A DNA stretch of 9,026 nt from Tannerella sp. (GTDB lineage: Bacteria > Bacteroidota > Bacteroidia > Bacteroidales > Tannerellaceae), in NCBI GenBank assembly GCA_031277235.1, contig JAITMT010000079.1:1-9026 (forward strand), written 5' to 3'. Under the pieces are notes generated by a model, which searched no databases, was not told where the DNA came from, and was given only the letters and a program-made list of their open reading frames with translations. Positions 1 to 5,604 of the stretch are shown here, one piece after another. Position 1 is the first letter of the stretch. The number at the start of each line of letters is the position of its first letter. The translations under genes and the position numbers were made by a program.

Positions 1-369
1 ATTGAAGGCGACATCAGTTTTGAGGAAGTGAAAAATCGCATTGACGCTTACTACAAAACGCAGGTAAATAAAAACAGAGATTTTGTCGAAACTAAAGAAA
101 ATACACCCAATTTATCAGATAAAAATGTCCCTGTAAATAACGAAAAGTTCCCTGTAAAAGATAAAAAATTCCCTGTAATTGGATTGGAAATAATGAAACT
201 TATGGAAATTAATCCGAATATTACCATTATGGAATTGTCAAAACAATTAAATATATCAGACAGAGCCATAAAAAATAACATTAACAAACTCAGAAATGTC
301 GGTATCATTTCCCGCGTCGGTTCCGACAAAACAGGACACTGGAAAATCTTAATAAACGAAAAAATATGA
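1..369 (+). CDS. C-terminal part of a winged-helix protein (5' end outside window)
   Basis: The frame is open from the first base (I-E-G-D-I-S-F-E-E-V-K...), so the GTG at 28 is probably internal and the gene begins upstream of the window. The visible 122 residues have three parts. First is a helix-like segment, GDISFEEVKNRIDAYYK. Next is a polar linker with three heptapeptide repeats of the V/F-P-V type, encoded by 121-180. Last is a winged helix-turn-helix of about 65 residues: IMKLMEINPNITIMELSKQL, then NISDRAIKNNINKLRNVGII, then a wing with GSDKTGHWKIL. Similar C-terminal winged helices preceded by short repeats occur in Bacteroidota Fic and AlbA_2 (RecG-like ATP-binding) proteins. The GDISxEE...YY segment also recalls the small VbhA-type inhibitory helix of Fic systems, but that is a weak resemblance. 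The main domain is missing, so family and function are undecided. DNA or partner binding is inferred only from the winged helix. Confidence 0.7.
   Translation: MEGDISFEEVKNRIDAYYKTQVNKNRDFVETKENTPNLSDKNVPVNNEKFPVKDKKFPVIGLEIMKLMEINPNITIMELSKQLNISDRAIKNNINKLRNVGIISRVGSDKTGHWKILINEKI
121..180 (+). repeat. Three 21-bp in-frame direct repeats (heptapeptide linker)
   Basis: The core TCCCTGTAA occurs at 128-136, 149-157 and 170-178, exactly 21 bp apart, inside A-rich flanks. Each unit encodes seven residues around V/F-P-V (NVPVNNE, KFPVKDK, KFPVIGL). The spacing keeps the frame and the repeat sits between the helical segment and the winged helix, so it probably acts as a flexible linker whose copy number can change without frameshift. 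Confidence 0.75.
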
Positions 370-390
370 CGCCTGAAACAGGAAAATCCA

Positions 391-1209
391 TCATTTCCCC
401 ACCTCAATCCGGCAAGAAAGCGGATTTTTCAAGCCTGAGGAATCCTTGTAATACGCTTCGGCGTAGCCGAGTTTCAGTTTGCTGCGCACCTTGATGGGCA
501 GGAAGTTATCGTCGTCGCCGACCCATACTTCCGCCGACGTTTTCGAACTCTCGAACGCCTCGTCGTAAATGTCTATTTTGAAATAGCGCGTGTTGTATTT
601 GACATTATCGCGCTCCACAATCGCCTGATTCTGATAGATAAACGTCATTTTCACGAGGTCTCTCCCGATGGCTACCGTTATGGGAAACTTGTCGCCAGAC
701 TTCAGTTTCGTGCGGTCAATGCCGCGCAACAGGAAAATCCCCCCCAGCATATCCACCACCTCGCCCGTAGCGGTCATGATCGTATCAATTTTCAGCGCGG
801 TGGGCGTGTAGCGTTTGGAGCGCACCTGCGTACTGTTTGCGCCGTGATTCAGCCACAGTTCGTCAATTAGGTAATAGCCGCCTTCGTCCGAGCCTTTCCG
901 GCTGTAAATCAGTTTGTAATCGTCATTGAAATAACAATCCAGCGTGTCGCGCATCTTGAATATGCCGTCGAAAAACTTTGTTGATTTGAAAGTCAGTCTG
1001 TATCTGGAAGTTGCGCCCGGAACGGACTGATTGCTGTTGTACGTAAAAGTCGCTTCGCCGGCGCGCATCATCAGGAGACCCCATTTGAAATTCAGGTCGT
1101 AACTGACTTTTTCGCCTTTATTCAATGCTGTCGAAAATACTTTGTCCTGTGCAGAAACATCTGAAAGACAAAATATTAAAAATATCAAAATCATTTTAAT
1201 CGTTTTCAT
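391..1209 (-). CDS. DUF3108 family exported protein
   Basis: This is a 272-residue secreted protein. The ATG at 1209 is chosen because it opens directly on a signal peptide (MKTIKMILIFLIFCLSDVSA, cleavage before Q-D-K). An in-frame TTG at 1242 would add 11 charged residues in front of it. The mature protein starts with the typical DUF3108 pattern G-E-K-V-S-Y-D-L-N-F-K-W-G, then M-R-A-G-E-A-T-F, followed by alternating beta-strand-like segments to the C-terminal C-R-I-E-V-G-K. Members of this family are periplasmic or envelope proteins of unknown biochemical function and no catalytic residues can be named. It lies 60 bp downstream of the Ig-like lipoprotein gene on the same strand with no good promoter between them, so the two are probably co-transcribed and may act together at the envelope. 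It converges with the upstream + strand gene, leaving only 21 bp between stop codons. Confidence 0.85.
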   Translation of the reverse strand: MKTIKMILIFLIFCLSDVSAQDKVFSTALNKGEKVSYDLNFKWGLLMMRAGEATFTYNSNQSVPGATSRYRLTFKSTKFFDGIFKMRDTLDCYFNDDYKLIYSRKGSDEGGYYLIDELWLNHGANSTQVRSKRYTPTALKIDTIMTATGEVVDMLGGIFLLRGIDRTKLKSGDKFPITVAIGRDLVKMTFIYQNQAIVERDNVKYNTRYFKIDIYDEAFESSKTSAEVWVGDDDNFLPIKVRSKLKLGYAEAYYKDSSGLKNPLSCRIEVGK

Positions 1210-1269
1210 AAACTCATCATCATTTTCATTTTGACTGAACAAATCCTAAAAAGTTAAAAATCCCGGTTG

Positions 1270-3543
1270 CTAAAGTGGTAATCCCCTGATATTCGGGCTA
1301 CTCGATCCCCGACTATTTCTCGGTTTACTTTCTTCCCGGTAATCGCGTTTTTGCCGCGTTGTCTCTTTTGGCTTGTTTTTGAGCAGTTCCTGCGGTTTTT
1401 CGCCGATTGGAACGGTCGAAACATCCCACGTCTCTTCATACGACCAATTCGGAATCGTCAAATCAAACTGTGCCGTTTTCGGCGTCATAAAATAAATGAC
1501 CCGTTCGGGCTGCCGTTTTTCCGCGTAATTGCCCGCGTCCCATTTGCCGTTGCCGTTTTCGTCGAGAATGATGCGGGCGTAATATTTTTCGGGCGCCATA
1601 TTTCTGAATGTTGCAACTCCATCTATTACAGCGGCTTTCCGTACCGGAGAACCGCTGCCGTTCAACAGTTCCATGATAGCGGGCATCGGATTCGTTGGAA
1701 ACGAATCCGGGTTCAAAGTTTCGGGTTCAAGGTTCAAGGAATCAGGTTCGAGGTTCGAGGTTTCAGGTTCAAGGTTCAGAGAATCAGGTTCAAGGTTCAA
1801 GATTTCAGGTTCGAGGTTCAAGGAATCAGGTTCGAGGTTCGAGGTTTCAGGTTCAAGGTTCAAAGAATCCTCTCCCGTTGAACCTTGAACTTCGAACTTT
1901 GAACTTTGAACCTCTAACTGTGAACTCAAAACCCTCGGAAGCCCCTCGATTGCTACGGACAGATGCGCATAATCCTTTTCGGTTTTGACGGTAAAATTGA
2001 TACTTGCCTTTTCGTTACAATGCCCGTAAACGCTGCAAAGCGTGGCGGAATCTATCAACAAACGATAGCGCTCGTCATAACCGAACGGGCGCTTGATGTA
2101 ATACGTCATCGCTATGGTAGAATCTTCAACAAACTCAAAATCAGCCGCTTCCCATAGAGTATCCTTTCCAAGTTCCAGCGTGAAAAACTCCTTTTTCACA
2201 TCCAAGACAGGCTCGTTCAACGTGATTTTGATGACGTCTTCGGGATTCAGCGTGCCGGCAGGAGAAATGGAAACCTGTAACGGTATAACAGGTTCTTTTT
2301 CAGGTTCTTGAGGAATGGAATCGGCGGAATCCTCCTTGTTGGGTCTCACGCGCGGAGGTTTCCGTTTGGGTTTCTTTTTTTCGGCGGCTTTGTTTTTATT
2401 GACAAGGCTCACCGTATCGGTCTGCAATTCAAGCAAATCGGGAATCGAATCATTGTTCTTCCAGTACGAAACAGCCATTTCGAGCGTGTCTATGTTGTAA
2501 ATCATCGAATCGAGAATCCAGTAATTGATACCGAAACTTTCGGCGTCGTCAGCTCTTTGCGGCACGTACCAGACCGAATCAACAGGCTCAAAATTAACCG
2601 GTTGCGGAACCGGAAACGTATCCATCGGAGCGTTGAATTTCAGAGACAAGACGAAATCCTGCGGACGGTCGGGTTTCAGCATTCGCTGGCGCGGCGCAAT
2701 CGAATCCTTGAAATACCACAATATCAAATCATTGGGATAGAAAATCGTTTTTTCAACCAGCATGACCGTATCAATCGTAATCGTGTCTTTCCAAATCGTG
2801 TCGGGCACCATTTCGCGCAGGGCATACGGGTGGACGGCGGTGTCGAGAAACGCCAAACCCTCGTCGGCATTCTTGTCGTAGGCATAGTTGCGGTTTTTGT
2901 CTTCGAGCGCAAAAACGTGATACTCGCCGGGCGTAATGTTGTGAATCACAAAACGTCCCCTTTCATTAGTCTTGGAGGTTCTCAGGAACGGCGTTTTGAC
3001 GAAAGCCGTATCCGACAGGTCGTTATGGATGCCGACCATTATTTTTTGTATCGGTTCCAGCGTTTCGGCGTCAATCAGTCTGCCGCTAATCTTCATGGTA
3101 TCAAGTACATCGCCTGTCGAAAAAGCAAAACTGAAATTCTCCAGCACGTTTTTTTCATTATTGTCGGCAACCGAACTTGTGAAATCAATCGTGTACGTCG
3201 TATTTTCCTTCAGCGTGTCCTTGAGTTCGATGCGGATTTTTTTGCCCAGATTCAGAACGGTGGGGTTTTGCTTTTGCGGCGGCGTAACTATCACGTTTTC
3301 ACTTGGATTGTCAACCGAAACAAACTCGTCAAATTCTATTTCTATCACTTTTCCCTGAAAATTCAACTGATTCAGGGCGGGATTGCTGCCAATAAACTTC
3401 GGCGGCACTTCGTCGTATGGTCCTCCGTTCGGATTTCCAACGTTGGCGCACGAAAGTCCGACCCATAATACTATGATTATCAGTGCAAATATGCGAAGTC
3501 GCGAAAGCGCGAAAGCAGAAGTATTCTTTTTCAAAACAATCAC
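1270..3543 (-). CDS. Large Ig-like (Big_5/SbsA-type) lipoprotein with repeat insertion
   Basis: This is a 757-residue putative lipoprotein. The GTG start at 3543 follows a strong promoter by about 20 nt, and no ATG lies nearby. A hydrophobic segment ends in the lipobox V-G-L-S-C with lipidated Cys32. An Ig-like Big_5 domain follows at about 40-147 (P-P-K-F-I-G-S-N-P start, F-A-F-S-T-G-D end). A carboxypeptidase-regulatory-like beta domain lies at about 150-230 (ISGRLIDAETLEPI...TPGEYHVFALEDKNRN). Next come a Lys/Pro-rich linker at about 380-415 and a second Ig-like domain at about 420-525. The final domain (P-A-I-M-E-L-L, then I-L-D-E-N-G-N-G-K-W-D) is split by the repeat-encoded heptads at about 539-612. 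The C-tail is basic and low in complexity. A role as a surface or periplasmic structural lipoprotein is inferred; substrate and partners are unknown. It heads a two-gene unit with the DUF3108 protein. Confidence 0.85.
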   Translation of the reverse strand: MIVLKKNTSAFALSRLRIFALIIIVLWVGLSCANVGNPNGGPYDEVPPKFIGSNPALNQLNFQGKVIEIEFDEFVSVDNPSENVIVTPPQKQNPTVLNLGKKIRIELKDTLKENTTYTIDFTSSVADNNEKNVLENFSFAFSTGDVLDTMKISGRLIDAETLEPIQKIMVGIHNDLSDTAFVKTPFLRTSKTNERGRFVIHNITPGEYHVFALEDKNRNYAYDKNADEGLAFLDTAVHPYALREMVPDTIWKDTITIDTVMLVEKTIFYPNDLILWYFKDSIAPRQRMLKPDRPQDFVLSLKFNAPMDTFPVPQPVNFEPVDSVWYVPQRADDAESFGINYWILDSMIYNIDTLEMAVSYWKNNDSIPDLLELQTDTVSLVNKNKAAEKKKPKRKPPRVRPNKEDSADSIPQEPEKEPVIPLQVSISPAGTLNPEDVIKITLNEPVLDVKKEFFTLELGKDTLWEAADFEFVEDSTIAMTYYIKRPFGYDERYRLLIDSATLCSVYGHCNEKASINFTVKTEKDYAHLSVAIEGLPRVLSSQLEVQSSKFEVQGSTGEDSLNLEPETSNLEPDSLNLEPEILNLEPDSLNLEPETSNLEPDSLNLEPETLNPDSFPTNPMPAIMELLNGSGSPVRKAAVIDGVATFRNMAPEKYYARIILDENGNGKWDAGNYAEKRQPERVIYFMTPKTAQFDLTIPNWSYEETWDVSTVPIGEKPQELLKNKPKETTRQKRDYREESKPRNSRGSSSPNIRGLPL
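1709..1870. repeat. 21-bp tandem array built of 7-mers (GGTTCAA family), arm A
   Basis: Seven consecutive 21-bp units start at 1724, 1745, 1766, 1787, 1808, 1829 and 1850, preceded by a partial unit at 1709-1723. Each unit is three 7-mers: two of the GGTTCRA type and a third ending in ATCA or TTTCA. The third 7-mer alternates between GAATCA-like and TTTCA-like, giving a 42-bp higher-order period. Differences are mostly G/A transitions. On the coding (minus) strand it reads as heptads around L-N-L-E-P, alternately with D-S and E-T/E-I, at about residues 558-612 of the Ig-like lipoprotein. None of the three + frames contains a stop here, which creates several false open frames. Confidence 0.9.
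1878..1927. repeat. Inverted arm of TTGAACC 7-mers, arm B
   Basis: Immediately beyond a 7-bp non-repeat stretch lies a run of 7-mers in the opposite orientation: TTGAACC, TTGAACT, TCGAACT, TTGAACT, TTGAACC, then decayed units to about 1927. These are reverse complements of the arm A 7-mers. TTGAACCTTGAAC at 1878-1890 pairs with GGTTCAAGGTTCAA at 1850-1863 (13 of 14 positions) across a 14-nt loop. It encodes about residues 539-556 of the lipoprotein (L-E-V-Q-S-S-K-F-E-V-Q-G-S). Confidence 0.85.
3493..3516. repeat. Three 8-bp tandem units in the signal-peptide region
   Basis: The units GCGAAGTC, GCGAAAGC and GCGAAAGC follow each other without a gap. On the coding strand they encode A-F-A-L-S-R-L-R, the stretch just before the hydrophobic core of the lipoprotein signal peptide, which makes its N-terminal region unusually long. 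The three 8-mers total 24 bp, so the frame is kept. Confidence 0.7.
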
Positions 3544-3562
3544 AAGAGACTAAATTTTGCGA

Positions 3563-3594
3563 CAAAAATACGTTTTTTTATCGGAAAGAACAAA
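3563..3594 (-). promoter_or_regulatory. Bacteroidota promoter for the Ig-like lipoprotein unit
   Basis: Read on the minus strand, TTTG (3594-3591) is followed after exactly 20 nt by TATTTTTG (3570-3563). This fits the Bacteroides -33 TTTG / -7 TAnnTTTG consensus with correct spacing. The -7 box ends 19 nt before the GTG start at 3543. It separates the lipoprotein/DUF3108 unit from the ketosynthase operon upstream. Confidence 0.7.
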
Positions 3595-3649
3595 AAAAGT
3601 TGCGATTCCGCTGTTATCATGATAAGCCTAATCTGAAATTTACGGTGTA

Positions 3650-4012
3650 TCAGAACAGTATCAACGAAACCTTGGCAAATACCGTATCTTCACGGATTAC
3701 GTTTCCCGACACCGAGACGCTTTTATCGTCACTGTTTTTGTATGAGAGATGTATCGTTATTTCCCTGTTTTTCAGTGGATTGATTACATTTAGGAATTTG
3801 GTGTTTTTGACGGTATGGACGGACAAAGGCTTTTGGTATATATCTTCCGTCAATTCTTTGATTATCTGAACAATACAGGCTCCGGGCGTTACCGGATTAC
3901 CGGGAAAGTGCGCCGCATATATCGGATGTAAAGCGTTGAGCGACAGATGATAGATACAACTGTCGCCGGTCTCCTCTTTTTGTTGAATGGTAAACAGCGT
4001 GTCTTTCAGCAT
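3650..4012 (-). CDS. Hotdog-fold 3-hydroxyacyl-ACP dehydratase (FabZ/ApeI-like)
   Basis: This 120-residue protein probably removes water from a 3-hydroxyacyl-ACP to give the enoyl chain in the cytoplasm. The FabA/FabZ-type active-site motif is clear: H29-P, then H35-F-P-G-N-P-V-T-P-G44, with His35 as the expected catalytic base. The second catalytic residue of FabZ, a Glu 14 positions after the His on the long hotdog helix, is Gln49 here (C-I-V-Q-I-I-K-E-L). Either this subfamily works differently or a nearby acid such as Glu53 takes part. It is shorter than FabZ (about 150) and fits the small dehydratases of aryl polyene clusters. It is the last gene of the eight-gene operon; its ATG lies one base past the stop codon of the lipoprotein gene. 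A thioester-binding, non-dehydrating hotdog protein is the alternative. Confidence 0.8.
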   Translation of the reverse strand: MLKDTLFTIQQKEETGDSCIYHLSLNALHPIYAAHFPGNPVTPGACIVQIIKELTEDIYQKPLSVHTVKNTKFLNVINPLKNREITIHLSYKNSDDKSVSVSGNVIREDTVFAKVSLILF

Positions 4013-4013
4013 T

Positions 4014-4577
4014 TTACAGAATGATTTTGTTGCGGTCTATTTCTGCGATACGGCGTAATTTATATTTGACGCCGTATTTCAGATTGGATAAAACGATTGC
4101 GCCGCTCGGTTCTTTTACGATTTGTTTCTTTTTATAATTGATTATCAGTAAATTATCCTGTTCAAAACGTTCTCCGTCCGCATAAAATTGCGATTCGGGG
4201 TTGTCCGCCTCGAAAAGGAAATGCAAATCGTCTTCTACAGTCCTGATAATGTATGCTTTATCAAGCATCGAATTGACGTCAAGCAATTGGCAGCCTTCGC
4301 CGGTTAAAATAAAATCGAAAGCCTTTGCGCCCATATCGTTAACAACCGTTCCTTTTAACTGGTTATCCATATTTTTCAAAATGCAAAGCCCTGAAAAATC
4401 CTTGTCTTTGACCTGAATATCAATTCGTAAAGTCATTTTTGCCGTGTCCTGCCGGATAGCGTCGTTCCAGACCCGCAAATCCGACGGCTTGGCATATTGG
4501 GCGCGTTTTACGCCGTCAATGGATGAACAGCCTGTCATCATCATTATTATCAGCAAGTTAGTTACTAAATATTTCAT
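4014..4577 (-). CDS. LolB/DUF3261-like lipoprotein of the operon
   Basis: This is a 187-residue lipoprotein. The signal peptide ends in a lipobox, M-M-M-T-G-C, with lipidated Cys17. The body alternates beta-strand-like segments, with F-S-G-L-C-I-L-K-N-M and a following D-M-G-A-K-A-F-D-F. This pattern occurs in Bacteroidota lipoproteins resembling the LolB/DUF3261 fold, an open beta-barrel that accepts lipid at the outer membrane. The assignment rests on pattern only. The ATG at 4577 overlaps the last 20 bases of the LolA-like gene, which implies coupled translation. Next to a LolA-like carrier, it is best read as the outer-membrane acceptor of the operon's lipid product, comparable to the LolA plus DUF3261 pair known from aryl polyene clusters. 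It could also be a general lipoprotein assembly factor. Confidence 0.7.
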   Translation of the reverse strand: MKYLVTNLLIIMMMTGCSSIDGVKRAQYAKPSDLRVWNDAIRQDTAKMTLRIDIQVKDKDFSGLCILKNMDNQLKGTVVNDMGAKAFDFILTGEGCQLLDVNSMLDKAYIIRTVEDDLHFLFEADNPESQFYADGERFEQDNLLIINYKKKQIVKEPSGAIVLSNLKYGVKYKLRRIAEIDRNKIIL

Positions 4578-5190
4578 CGTTTATTGCAGTATTTACTTGA
4601 ATATTTTTTAAATCTACCGTTGTTTTATCTCCGCTTTTTTCGACCATTATGACCGATTTTACACGACTATTCGACTTATTGACAAACAGTTGTATCTCGG
4701 AAAACATGTCTTTTATTTCTTTTTTCAGGGGCGTCAGGATAATTTTATAATCCGCCGTTCCCGCCATCAACCGGGACGTAAAATCCTTGGAATCAACCAG
4801 TCCCGACCCGCTGATACCGCCTATCATCACCCGGCTGATTTCGCTGAATATTTTGCTCGCCTTGAGTGGAATTTTATTCGTTTTATCGCCCGACGAGATA
4901 TTTACATTCTCTCCGTCCATTGAAAACACATATTGATAGGGTTTTACGTATTCCCAACGTATTTTATTGCTTGATTTATAGAACATTTTCCCTTCCGAAA
5001 CGACGTTGTCATTCATAAACGACAGTTCTTTCGTTTGCACGAAATCGCATTTCATCGTCTTCATTTCGGCGGCGGCTTGGGTTATTTTTTGAATAATAAC
5101 CTGTTTTTCCGTATCGGCAACTTCCTTATATTGTGCTGATAAAGAATAGGATATGAAAAATAACAGACTGTAAATGAAAAATTGTCTCAT
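4558..5190 (-). CDS. LolA-like periplasmic lipid/lipoprotein carrier
   Basis: This 210-residue exported protein starts at the ATG at 5190, which opens on a signal peptide (M-R-Q-F-F-I-Y-S-L-L-F-F-I-S-Y-S-L-S-A, cleavage before Q-Y-K). An in-frame TTG at 5223 would add 11 polar residues. The mature part follows the LolA order. It has an N-terminal helix with M-K-T-M-K-C-D-F-V-Q-T-K-E, then the strand G-K-M-F-Y-K-S-S-N-K-I-R-W-E-Y, which is the hallmark 'x-G-x-x-x-Y-x-x-P/S-x-x-x-R-W-x-Y' of the family. A variable helical lid and late strands follow (I-Q-L-F-V-N-K-S-N-S-R-V-K-S-V-I). LolA proteins ferry hydrophobic cargo across the periplasm. Within a ketosynthase/ACP operon the cargo is probably the polyketide or fatty-acid-like product rather than bulk lipoproteins. 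Its 3' end overlaps the lipoprotein gene. Confidence 0.85.
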   Translation of the reverse strand: MRQFFIYSLLFFISYSLSAQYKEVADTEKQVIIQKITQAAAEMKTMKCDFVQTKELSFMNDNVVSEGKMFYKSSNKIRWEYVKPYQYVFSMDGENVNISSGDKTNKIPLKASKIFSEISRVMIGGISGSGLVDSKDFTSRLMAGTADYKIILTPLKKEIKDMFSEIQLFVNKSNSRVKSVIMVEKSGDKTTVDLKNIQVNTAINDEIFSN

Positions 5191-5244
5191 TATGAATTGG
5201 CTTTTAATTTTTTTAGACTGCAATTTTTCTTTTTCGTTTAATTT

Positions 5245-5604
5245 TCAGGAAGGTTTTGACAAAAAAGCCGCGCCTACCATGATCAAAACAACGCCTACCC
5301 AGCGCATTACAGGCACCGATTCTCCGAAAATAAAGATGGCAGCCAGCGTGCCGAAGATGTAACTGAAACTCGTAAGCGGGTAAGCCAGAGACAGTTCGTA
5401 ATGTTTGATGATGTAAAACCATATCAATGAAGCCAATAGCATGGAAAGTCCCGACGCCGCAAATTGCCAGATGGTGAAAAGCGAGCCGAAAAATTTCCAG
5501 GTCCAACTGAAATTATCTATTCTGGCAAGGGCAAATTTCAAAAATACCTGACCACCAGCCAGAAACATACATTGTATGAGCGAAAATCCGATTAATTTTA
5601 ACAT
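5245..5604 (-). CDS. Four-helix EamA/SMR (ArnE-like) membrane protein
   Basis: This is a 119-residue integral membrane protein with four predicted transmembrane segments at about 3-25, 45-66, 72-93 and 98-116. The second half, L-S-L-A-Y-P-L-T-S-F-S-Y-I-F-G-T-L-A followed by G-E-S-V-P and W-V-G-V-V-L-I-M-V-G-A, is the conserved EamA/small multidrug resistance (SMR) pattern. It is closest in look to ArnE/ArnF, the subunits thought to flip undecaprenyl-phosphate-aminoarabinose. The membrane-embedded Glu of EmrE-type pumps is not obvious in helix 1 (a Gln is present), which speaks against a classical proton-coupled drug pump. The ATG at 5604 overlaps the stop of the chain-length-factor-like gene by seven bases (ATGTTAA), so it belongs to the operon. 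Flipping of a lipid intermediate across the inner membrane is inferred. Such proteins often work as dimers. Confidence 0.75.
   Translation of the reverse strand: MLKLIGFSLIQCMFLAGGQVFLKFALARIDNFSWTWKFFGSLFTIWQFAASGLSMLLASLIWFYIIKHYELSLAYPLTSFSYIFGTLAAIFIFGESVPVMRWVGVVLIMVGAAFLSKPS

Noticed and set aside
372..382. Hairpin CCTG-AAA-CAGG between the convergent genes as a terminator
   Set aside because: The stem is only four base pairs and the nearest minus-strand T-run is about 9 nt away, inside the neighbouring gene; too weak to call.
51..407. Minus-strand open frame opposite the winged-helix gene
   Set aside because: It is antisense to a clear winged-helix sequence and its Phe/Ser/Leu-rich translation has no domain.
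1240..1248. Possible -7 box (TAGGATTTG) before the DUF3108 gene
   Set aside because: It has three instead of two bases between TA and TTTG and no TTTG at the -33 distance; read-through from the lipoprotein promoter is simpler.
1709..1927. CRISPR-like array
   Set aside because: The 21-bp units are directly adjacent with no unique spacers, lie inside a coding frame and decompose into 7-mers; no cas genes are nearby.
1351..1988. Three overlapping + strand open frames with R-F-K-V-Q-G-S or similar repeats
   Set aside because: They are by-products of the stop-free 7-mer array, which is open in all three + frames. The minus-strand lipoprotein frame continues with real domain sequence on both sides.
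2308..3468. Long + strand open frame (386 codons) opposite the lipoprotein gene
   Set aside because: It is antisense to a frame with a lipobox, two Ig-like domains and a matching promoter. Its translation is rich in Arg/Ile/Asn/His without recognisable domains, as expected for a shadow frame.
3591..3612. Terminator after the dehydratase gene (GCG-GAAT-CGC then a run of seven T on the minus strand)
   Set aside because: The stem is three base pairs, and the T-run is part of the -33 element region; termination here is plausible but not supported by a real hairpin.
5191..5223. TTG-initiated extension of the LolA-like protein
   Set aside because: It would place 11 polar residues before an otherwise canonical signal peptide that starts with ATG at 5190.
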